The position numbers and the translations under genes are program-made. The notes below the pieces were generated by a model, which worked only from the letters and a program-made list of their open reading frames with translations, did no database searches and was not told the origin of the DNA. A DNA stretch of 64,000 nt from Turnera subulata (taxonomy: Eukaryota; Streptophyta; Magnoliopsida; Malpighiales; Passifloraceae), in contig JAKUCV010004525.1 in assembly GCA_028386065.3 (NCBI GenBank), forward strand, positions 46,582 through 110,581. The letters are read 5' to 3'. Shown here in pieces: positions 23,559 through 33,429 of the stretch; position 1 is the first letter of the stretch, and every line of letters begins with the position of its first letter.

Positions 23559-25902
23559 ATGAAGACCTCCTCTAAGAATGGTAACCCTAAACCAGCAAAA
23601 AAAAAAAAGAAAGTCCTCACTGAGAAAACATCAAAAACACGACCTCAAGGGAGAACCAAACTGGAGGCGGCCAAGGTCACTCACTCAAAGGCAGCCATGA
23701 CGAGTGAGCAAGTGAAAGAAACTCCATGTGCTGCTACAGATGCTGATGAATCAGTGAAGTTCAAGGACGCTTGGGAAATGCAGAAAAGTTAGGAGGGGTC
23801 TGAAAAAGTTTGGCTTGATCGAGAGCCTTGGCCAACCATGGAGAAAAGCACTGTTCCTGAAGGGTCTTCTGCACCCTCATGGCTCAAAACACCTCTCACT
23901 TGTAATACACCTCAAACTGACCTCTTGTGTCCAGATCCTATTAGCTATCATATTCCTACACCTGAGGATAGTGCGAAAACCATCCCACACACCACCGTTG
24001 ATAGACCTAGTGCTAGCACAACGACCATACTTATTGAGGATCCTCCTGTGCTTACCCCCAGTATGGTCACATTCCACGTGGTCATGATCCCAAAATATTT
24101 CGTGAAAAGAAAAGAGGGGAATTTGGGGATATGATTTCAGATTTTGTCATCAAAGGCCATATTCCTCCAGAAAGCCTCATCCGAACACCCTCTAAAGATG
24201 AAGAAGAAGCCTACTACAAAGCTTTGCGTGAAGGAAATGAACTGCTAGATACAACTGAGAAGGCAAGTCGTGAAGTTGGTAGTGAGACCAACTTGGTTTC
24301 TAATGTGTTTCCAGCTGTGGTTCCACCCGTGGTTTTGGTTCAAACCACCTCACAGCCTGTTGTTAAGCCACACACTGTGGATCTAAACATTGCACAGCAA
24401 GAGCAGGATGATGATAATGTGATGTCTGATATACTCAAATTAAGCAAGGAAGCTGTTGACTCTGTTCGTTCTTTCGAGCATGTGGCTTCAGAGAAACACC
24501 AAAGCCTAAGCCCTCTCAGAAAAAGATGCATACTGAGGTGTCTCCTAAGCCGACAAATGTTGTCACTCCGAAGAAGAGCACTGATATAGTCTTTCATGAA
24601 CCAACTGACACTGTGGTTTCCAAGAAACCAGTCCCAAAACCAATGACAATGGCTGAAGGAAAAAGGAAGGTTGGAGAACCTGAACCTGAACCAGAACCAG
24701 AACCAGAAGATGATGAAGAATCTGGAGATCACTCAAGCTCGAACAGTTCTAAGTCTGAGGATGCTACATCAGAGGAGACTGAAGTTTCCAAGAAAAGAAA
24801 AAGGAGAGATGATTTGGATGATGACTCCAACTTCAATGCTGCAGAAGAGAGTGATGAAGAAGCTGATGAAGATGACTCAGAAAAGAATGACCGAGATGAA
24901 GATGAAGAGCACGATGATGAAGAAGATGAAGAGGAGGAAACCCCAGCTAAACCTCCAAAGAAGAAGGCAAAAGGTCCAGTCAAAGGAAGACCTTCAAAGA
25001 AGAGGAAGAAGAGAGAAATGAACTTATCTGCCTTCTAAGCACCACATACTGTGGTTATGGAGGATTTTGCTGACTTGGGGGTATCTGATATCTTGAAGAA
25101 AGTTCAGCTTGGATATCTAGCCACTTTAAAGGCCAAAGCATATGAACCAATGGTCAAAGAATTCTTTAAGTATCTGAAATCGACCACTAATGCTGTTGGT
25201 GCCACTGCATCAATTACCACCCGTCTTAATGGGAAAACTCTTACCATTATTGCCAAGGACATCATCGCGATCCTTAAGTTGAAGCCCGGGAAACTTCAAG
25301 TGGTGTATGATAATGAGAAGCACCATAAGGGCACTCCTACGGATGTTGAGGGAAACAAGCTGCTCTTTGGTAGATCTTACCAGAGAGGGAAGTACAAGGA
25401 TTTGATTCCAGTGCATAGCGTGTTGATGTACATGCTGACTCGTGTGGCTTTACCGAGACCACACCATAAAACCACGGTAATGCTCAGTGATCAGTGGACT
25501 TTGGCCTGCATTATCAAGAAGACACCCATCTGCTATGGAACTTTAATTCTTCATCATCTGGCCACCTGCAAGGTTCCACGTTTTGGAGGTTTGATCACTC
25601 TCTTGGCTCGAAAATTCTCTTCGATTCCCACAGATGGTCCTGCACCTATCAGTCCTGTGATTATCAGCAGTCTCACTCTATCCAAGATGTCTATTAAGCC
25701 TGATGCTGAAGGAAACTATTCTGTGACCAAGAAACCAAAGGGGGAGGCTATTCAGAAAGATGATCTTCGTGACCGTGTGGCTGCGGTTGAAAGTTTGCTA
25801 GATGATCTTAAGGATCAGATGACTGACTTTGAGGCTACTGTGATAGAGGCTCTGGATAAAATTGCTGCTTCTCATCCTGAGTCAGATACTAATGATGAGT
25901 GA
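23559..25902 (+). pseudogene. Third ORF of element 1 (env-like position), broken
   Basis: ORF after pol, as in many Sireviruses, where it is often called env-like without proof of envelope function. It starts with ATG at 23559 and a lysine-rich N-terminus (NPKPAKKKKKVL). The intact part would be about 780 codons. Breaks: TAG at 23790; a frame change between about 24050 and 24110; another near 24490; TAA at 25036. The middle (24660-25020) is very acidic with EPEPEP and KKRKRR patches, suggesting nuclear localisation signals. The last open piece (about 25039-25902) contains EPMVKEFFKYLK, LNGKTLTIIAKDIIAIL and SVLMYMLTRVALPRP, resembling the domain annotated as putative plant transposon protein. 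It ends in a short predicted coiled coil (VAAVESLLDDLKDQMTDFE). I see no signal peptide or convincing membrane segment. Confidence 0.75.
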
Positions 25903-26044
25903 TGCCTCAACTGCTGATGCCCCTAGGACATGCATTGCATTTTGTGTTCTTCATGGTTTATAGCATGGTTCCTATTATGGTTCTTATCATGGTTTTTATG
26001 TTGGTTCTTATGTTGGTTTTTATGTTCTGAACATTGTCTTTAAT
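25903..26044 (+). other. 3' non-coding region of element 1 before the gap
   Basis: Follows the ORF3 TGA. From about 25953 it consists of TGGTT-based units (ATGGTTTATAGC, ATGGTTCCTATT, ATGGTTCTTATC, ATGGTTTTTATG, TTGGTTCTTATG). It is interrupted by the N gap before any polypurine tract can be seen. Confidence 0.65.
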
Positions 26045-26695
26045 NNNNNNNNNNNNNNNNNNNNNNNNNNNNNNNNNNNNNNNNNNNNNNNNNNNNNNNN
26101 NNNNNNNNNNNNNNNNNNNNNNNNNNNNNNNNNNNNNNNNNNNNNNNNNNNNNNNNNNNNNNNNNNNNNNNNNNNNNNNNNNNNNNNNNNNNNNNNNNNN
26201 NNNNNNNNNNNNNNNNNNNNNNNNNNNNNNNNNNNNNNNNNNNNNNNNNNNNNNNNNNNNNNNNNNNNNNNNNNNNNNNNNNNNNNNNNNNNNNNNNNNN
26301 NNNNNNNNNNNNNNNNNNNNNNNNNNNNNNNNNNNNNNNNNNNNNNNNNNNNNNNNNNNNNNNNNNNNNNNNNNNNNNNNNNNNNNNNNNNNNNNNNNNN
26401 NNNNNNNNNNNNNNNNNNNNNNNNNNNNNNNNNNNNNNNNNNNNNNNNNNNNNNNNNNNNNNNNNNNNNNNNNNNNNNNNNNNNNNNNNNNNNNNNNNNN
26501 NNNNNNNNNNNNNNNNNNNNNNNNNNNNNNNNNNNNNNNNNNNNNNNNNNNNNNNNNNNNNNNNNNNNNNNNNNNNNNNNNNNNNNNNNNNNNNNNNNNN
26601 NNNNNNNNNNNNNNNNNNNNNNNNNNNNNNNNNNNNNNNNNNNNNNNNNNNNNNNNNNNNNNNNNNNNNNNNNNNNNNNNNNNNNNNNNNNNNNN
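26045..26695. other. Assembly gap (651 N)
   Basis: Unknown sequence. It should contain the polypurine tract and the first part of the 3' LTR. The readable 3' LTR resumes at the base matching 17349 of the 5' LTR, so about 776 bp of LTR are missing, which is more than the 651 N allow. Confidence 0.95.
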
Positions 26696-27095
26696 TTTTG
26701 ATTTGAGTAAAGGTTAGAGTTTAGCCTGGGAAAAACTTGTAAAGGTTAGAGCTTAGCCTGCAAAAGCTTGTGTATGTAAAGGTTTGAGCTTAGCCTGCAA
26801 AAGCTTGGTTTCTGTAATCGGTTAAGGCTGATCCCGCAAAAGCCTAAGATAGTGAGTGTTTCTAAAATCCTAAAGGAAGGGCCTTTAGGTAGTGGAGGTA
26901 CCTGGTGAGGGGGAACCACTATAAGTCACTATGTCATCCTTTCTCTCTTCTGTTTTTCTTTACCTTTGTGCATTTTACACAGATTTGCTCTGTGTGTTTG
27001 TGGTTCGTGAAGAAACCACTTGGTTCCTCAGAAACCAAAGTGGTTCCCTAGAAACCAACTCAGAAACCAACCTCGATTGAAGGGTAGCCTGATCC

Positions 27096-27138
<43 letters not shown>

Positions 27139-27158
27139 AGGCCTACTCTGGGCAAACA
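26696..27158 (+). repeat. 3' LTR of element 1, 3' part only
   Basis: Matches 17349-17774 of the 5' LTR with about four substitutions (for example AAATCACTGTG versus AGTCACTATG). It carries a 12-bp insertion that adds a GAAACCAAC unit, and a 40-base C tract where the 5' LTR has eight C. It ends CTCTGGGCAAACA before ACTGA. The TATA box and U3 are hidden in the gap. Confidence 0.92.
27097..27136. repeat. Poly-C tract (40) in the 3' LTR of element 1
   Basis: Forty consecutive C. The same LTR position has eight C in the 5' LTR (17738-17745) and 82 in element 2. This may be slippage in a homopolymer or an assembly or base-calling artefact. Confidence 0.85.
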
Positions 27159-27163
27159 ACTGA
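27159..27163 (+). repeat. Target site duplication, right copy (element 1)
   Basis: ACTGA follows the LTR end AAACA and differs from the left copy ACTGG by one G-to-A change. The next bases, TACACTATTGG, correspond to satellite TGCGCTATTGG with two more G-to-A changes. The satellite therefore resumes in register. Confidence 0.75.
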
Positions 27164-30100
27164 TACACTATTGGTGCGATTTTTGAGTTTTGAGCTGAAA
27201 TTTTATACACACACGAATAAAATTCAAATCCTACTACCTGCAAAATTTCAGATTTTTCTTAGAAGTGGAAGTCCAACTTTTTATTTTTGGAACAATTAAA
27301 ATCCCGTAAATCGGGAAAAATGGAAAAGGACCTTAGATGTGCTCAAAATGTCCGGGGAAGGCATCCAAAAATCCTTATAAATCATCTCCATATTTTTGGA
27401 ATCATCTTAGGTAGCATTTGACATGGTGGATTCGGAGATTGCTCATTGGTGCGCCATTGGTGCGCCACTGGTGCGCTATTGGTGCGATTTTTGAGTTTTA
27501 AGTTGAAATTTCGATTTTTGATTTTTGAGCTTAAATTTTGTACACACACGAATAAAAATCCAGTTCTACTACCTGCAAAATTTTAGATTTTTCTAAGATG
27601 TGGAAGTCCGACTATTTATTTTTGGAACAATTAAAATCCCATAAATCGGGAAAAATGGAAAAACACTTCAGATGACCTCAAAATGTCCGAGGAAGGCATC
27701 CAAAAATCATTATAAATCATCCCCATATTTTTGGATTCTTCATTGGTAGCATTTGACAAGGTGGATTTGGAGATTGCTCATTGGTGCGTCAATGGTGCGC
27801 TATTGATGCGATTTTTGAGTTTTGAGCTGAAATTTTGATTTTTGAGTTTTGAGCTGAAATTTTTTACGCACACGAATAAAAATCCAGTCAACTACCTGCA
27901 ATATTTCAGATTTTTCTGAGATGTGGAAGTCCGACTTTTTAATTTTTGGATCAATTAAAATCCTATAAATCGGGAAAAATGGGAAAGCACCTCAATTGAC
28001 CTCAAAATGTCCGAGGAAGGCATCCAAAAATCGTTATAAATCATCCCCATATTAGTGGAATCATCTTAGGTAGAATTTGACATGGTGGATTTGGAGATTG
28101 CTCATTGGAGCGCCATTGGTGCGCTATTGGCGCGCCATTGGTGCGCTATTGCTGCGATTTTTGAGTTTTGAGCTGAAATTTTAATTTTTGAGCTTAAATT
28201 TTGTACACACACGAATAAAAATCCAGTCCTACTACCTGAAAATTTTAGAATTTTCTGAGATGTGAAAGTCCAACTTTTTATGTTTGGAATAATTAAAATC
28301 CCGTAAATCGAGAAAAATGGAAAAGCACCTTAGATGAGCTCAAAATGTCCGGGGAAGGCATCCAAAAATCCATATAAATCATCCCCATATTTGTGGAATC
28401 ATCTTAGGTAGCATTTTACATGGTGGATTTGGAGATTGCTCTTATGCATTGGTTCACTGGGCCATTGGTGCGCTTTTGGGGCGCCGCTGGTGCGCGATAG
28501 GTGTGCCAATGGTGCGATTTTTGAGTTTTGAGCTGAAATTTTCTACACACACCAATAAAACTCCAATCCAACTACCTGCATAATTTCAGATTTTTTCTGA
28601 GTTGTGGAAGTCCGGCTTTTTATTTTTGAAAAAATTAAAATTCCGTAAATTGGAAAAAAAGGAAAAGCACCTCAGATGAGCTCAAAATGTCCAGGGAAGG
28701 CATCCAAAAATCCTTATAAATCATCCCCAAATTTGTAGAATCATCATAGGTAGCATTTTACATGGGGGATTTGGAGATTGCTCTTATGCATTGGCTCACT
28801 GGGCCATTGGTGCGCTGTATGGGCGCCATTGGTGCGCTATTGGGGCGCCATTGGTGCGATATTTGAGTTTTGAGCTGAAATTTTAATTTTTAATTTTTGA
28901 GCTGAAATTTTGTACACACATGAATAAAAATCCAGTCCAACTACTTGCAAAATATCAGATTTTTCTGAGATGTGGAAGTCCGTGTTTTTATTTTTGGAAC
29001 AATTAAAATCCCGTAAATCGGGAAAAATGGAAATGCACCTTAGATGAGCTCAAAATGTCCGGGAAAGGCATCCAAAAATCCTTATAAATCATTCCCATAT
29101 TTTTGGAATCATCTTAGGTAGCATTTGACATGGTGGAATTGGAGATTGCTCGTTGGTGCGCCAATGGTTTGTATTGGTGCGATTTTTGTGTTTTGAGCTG
29201 AAATTTTGATTTTTGAGTTTTGAGTTGAAATTTTGATTTTTGAGTTTTGAGCTAAAATTTTGTACACACACGAATAAAAATCCAGTCCTACTACCAGTAA
29301 AATTTCAGATTTTGCTGAGATGTGGACGTCCAACTTTCTATATTTGGAACAATTAAAATAACGTAAATCGGGAAAAATGGAAAAGCAGCTTAGATGAGCT
29401 CAAAATGTCCGGGGAAGGCATCCAAAAATCCTTATAAATCATCCCCATATTTTTGGAATCATCTCAGGTTGCATTTGACATGATGGATTTGAAGAATGCT
29501 CATTGGTGCGCCATTGGTGCGCTATTGGTGCGATTTTTGAGTTTTGAGCTGAAATTTTGATTTTTGAGTTTTGAGCATAAATTTCGAACACACATGAATA
29601 AAAATCCAGTCCTACTACCTGAAAAATTTCAGAGTTTTCTAAGAAGTGGAAGTCCGACTTTTTATTATTGGAACAATTAAAATCCCGTAAATCGGGAAAA
29701 ATGGAAATGCACCTCAGATGACCTCAAATTGTCCGAGGAAGGCATCCACAAATCCTTATAAATCATCCCCATATTTGTGGAATCATCTTAGGTAGCATTT
29801 GACATGGTGGATTTGGAGATTGCTCTTATGCATTGGTTCACTGGGCCATTGGGGCGCTATTGGTGCTATTTTTGAGTTTTGCGCTGAAATTTTGATTTTT
29901 TAGTTTTGAGCTAAAATTTTGAACACACAACGATAAAAATTCAGTCCAACTACCTGCAAAATTTCAGATTTTTTTGGGATGTGGAAGTCCGACTTTTTAT
30001 TTTTGGAACAATTAAAATCCCGTAAATCAAGAAAAATGGAAAAGCAACTCAGATGAGCTCAAAATGTCCGGTGAAGGCATCAAAAAATCCTTATAAATCA

Positions 30101-33100
30101 TCCCCATAATTTTGGAATCATCTTAGGTAGCATTTTACAGGGTGGATTTGGAGATTGCTCTTAAGCATTGGTTCACTGGGCCATTGGTGCGCTATTGGGG
30201 CGCCATTGGGGCGCTATTGGTCCGCCATTGGTGAGCTATTGGTGCTATTTTTGAGTTTTGAGCTGAAAATTTGTACAAAAAACAATAAAAATCAAATCCA
30301 ACTACCTGTAAAATTTCAGATTTTTCTGAGATGTGGAAGTCAGACTTTTTATTTTTGGAACAATTAAAATCCCATAAATCGGGAAAAATGGAAAAGCACC
30401 TCAGACGACCTCAAAATGTCCGAGGAAGGCATCCAAAAATCCTTATAAATCATCCCCATATTTTTGGAATCATCTTAGGTAGAATTTGACATGGTGAATT
30501 TGGAGTTTGCTCTTATGCATTGGTTCGTTGGGCCATTGGTGCGCTATTGGGGGGCGCCATTGGTGCGAATTTTGAGTTTTGAGCTGAAATTTTAATTTTT
30601 CGGTTTTGTGCTTAGATTTTGTAAACACACCAATACCAATCCAATCCAACTACCTGCAAAATTTCAGAATTTTTTGTGAAGTGGAAGTCCAACTTTTTAT
30701 TTTTGGAACTATTAAAATCCCGTAAATCGGGAAAAATGGAAAGGCACCACAGATGAGCACAAAATGTCCGGGGAAGGCATCAAAAAATCCTTATAAATCA
30801 TACCCATATTTGTAGAATCATCATAGGTAGCGTTTGACATGGTGGATTTGCAGATTGCTCTTACGCATTAGTTCACTAGGCATTGGGGCGCCGTTGGTGC
30901 GCCATTGGTGCGCTATTGGGGCGCCATTGGTCTGATTTTTGAGTTTTGAGCGGAAATTTTTAACAGAAACCAATAGAAACCAATCCAACTACCTGCAAAA
31001 TTTCAGAATTTTCTGAGATGTGGAAGTCCGAACTTTCATTTTTGGAACAATTAAATTCCCATAAATCGGGAAAAATGGAAAAGCACCCCAGACGAGCTCA
31101 AAATGTCCGGGGAAGGCATCCAAAATTCCTTATAAATAATCCCTACATTTGTGGATTCATCTTATGTAGCATTTGACATGGTGGACTTGGTGTGCCGTTG
31201 GTGCGCTATTGGGGCGCCACTGGTGCGCTATTGGTACTTTTTTTAAGTTTTGAACGGAAATTTTAATTTTTGGGTTTTAAGCTGAAATTTTGTACACACA
31301 CCAATAAAAATTCAATCCAACTACCTGAAAAATTTCAGAATTTTCTGAGATGTGAAAGTCCGACTTTTTATTTTTGGAACAATTAAAATCCTGTAAAACG
31401 AGAAAATTGGAAAAGCACCTCTGATGTGCTCAAAATGTCAGGGGAAGGCATCCAAAAATTTTTATAAATCATCCCCATAATTGTGGATTCTTCTTAGGTA
31501 GCATTTGACATGATGGATTTGGAGATTGCTCTTACGCATTGGTTCACTGGGCCATTGGGGCGCCATTGGTGCGATTTTTGAGTTTTGAGCTGAAATTTTA
31601 AATTTTGGGATTTGAGCTGAATTTTTTAACACAAACCAATAAAAACCAATCCAACTACCTGCAAAGTTTCAGAATTTTCTGAGATGTGGAAGTCCTACTT
31701 TTCATTTTTGGAACAATTAAAATCCCGTAAATCGGGAAAAAAGGAAAAGCACCCCAGATGAGCTCAAAAAATCCGGAGAAGGCATCAAAAAATCCTTAAA
31801 AATCATCTCCATATTTTTGGAATCATCTTATGTGGCGTTTTACATGGTGGATTTGGAGATTGCTCATTGGTGCGCCATTGGTGAGCTATTGGTATGATTT
31901 TTGAGTTTTGAGCTGAAATTTTGATTTTTGGTTTTTGAGCTGAAATTTTGTACACACACCAATAAAAATCCAATCCAACTACCTACAAAATTTCATATTT
32001 TTCTGAGATGTGGAAGTCTGACTTTTTATTTTTGGAACAATTAAAATCCCGTAAATCGGGAAAAATGGAAAAGCACCTCTCAATTGAGCTCAAAACATCC
32101 GGGGAAGGCATCCAAAAATCCTTATAAATCATCCCCACATTTGTGGAATCATCTTAGGTTGCATTTTACTTGGTGGATTTGGAGATTGCTCTTATGCATT
32201 GGTTCACTGGGCCATTGGGGCGCCAATGGTGCGCCATTGAAGCGCTTTTGAGGCGCTATTGGTGCACCATTGGGGCGCCATTGGGGCGAGTTTTGTGTTT
32301 TGAGCTGACATTTTGGTTTTTGAGTTTTGAGCTGAAATTTTGTACACACAACAATAAAAATCCAATCCAACTACCTACAAAATTTCAGAATTTTCTGAGA
32401 CGTGGAAGTCCGACTTTTTATTTTTGGAACAATTAAAATCTCGTAGATCGGGAAAAATTGAGAAGCACCTCAGATGAGCTCAAAATGTCGGGGGAAGGCA
32501 TCCGAAAATCCTTATAAATCATCCCCATATTTTTGCAATCATCTTACGTAGGATTTGACTTGGTCGATTTGGAGATTGCTCTTATGCATTGGTTCACTAG
32601 GCCATTGGTGTGCTACAGGGGCGCTATTGGTTCGCGCCATTGGTGCGATTTTTGAGTTTTGAGATGAAATTTTAATTTTTGGGTTTTGAGCTGAAATTTT
32701 GTAGACACACCAATAAAAATACAATCACACTACCTACAAAATTTCAGATTTTTCTGAGACGTGGAAGTCCGACATTTTAATTTTTGGAACAATTTAAATC
32801 CTGTAAATCGGGAAAAATAGAAAAGCACCTCAGATGAGCTCAAAATGTTCGGGGAAGGCATCCAAAAATCCTTATAAATCATCCCCATATTTGTGGAATC
32901 TTCTTAGGCAGCGTTTGACATGGTGGATTTTGAGATTGCTCTTACGTATTGGTTCACTGGGCCATCGGGGCGCTATTGGGCCGCCAATGGTGCGATTTTT
33001 GAGTTTTGAGCTGAAATTTTGATTTTTGAGTTTTGAACTGATATTTTTTATACAAACCAATAAAAACCAATCCAACTACCTGCAAAATTTTAGAATTTTC

Positions 33101-33429
33101 TGAGATGTGGAAGTCCGACTTTTCATTTTTGGAACAACTAAAATCCCGTAAATCGGAAAAAATGGAAAAGGACCCCATGTGAGCTAAAAATGTCCGGGGA
33201 AGGCATCCAAAAATCCTTATAAATCATCCCCATATTCACTCCAACTACCTGCAAAATTTTAGAATTTTCTGAGATGTGGAAGTCCGACTTTTTATTTTTG
33301 GAACAATTAAAATCCCATAAATTGGGAAAATTGGAAAAGCGCCTCACATGACAACTAAATTTCCGAGAAAGGCATCCAAAAATCCTTAGAAATCATCCCC
33401 ATATTTGTGGATTCAACTTAGGTAGGATT

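Larger units (their letters stand above)
16573..27158 (+). mobile_element. Ty1/copia LTR retrotransposon, Sirevirus-like, element 1
   Basis: Complete-looking element inserted in the satellite. In order: 5' LTR (16573-17774), primer binding site, gag (17831-19534), pol (19544-22684) in the order protease-integrase-RT-RNase H, a spacer, a third ORF (23559-25902), an N gap (26045-26695) hiding the polypurine tract and 3' LTR start, and the 3' LTR end (26696-27158). It starts TGTTAGCC, ends GGGCAAACA, and is flanked by ACTGG/ACTGA. A long gag with two CCHC knuckles and a coiled coil, together with a third ORF after pol, places it in the Sirevirus group. Several lesions make it non-autonomous. Confidence 0.93.

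Noticed and set aside
24340..24732. Minus-strand ORFs opposite ORF3 (also 24729-24983)
   Set aside because: Shadows of the acidic low-complexity coding sequence on the plus strand.
26034..26717. 227-codon ORF of unknown residues
   Set aside because: It is the N gap read as open sequence.
27028..27243. Minus-strand ORF with a poly-glycine run (also 60216-60437)
   Set aside because: It is only the translation of the poly-C tract and flanking LTR.
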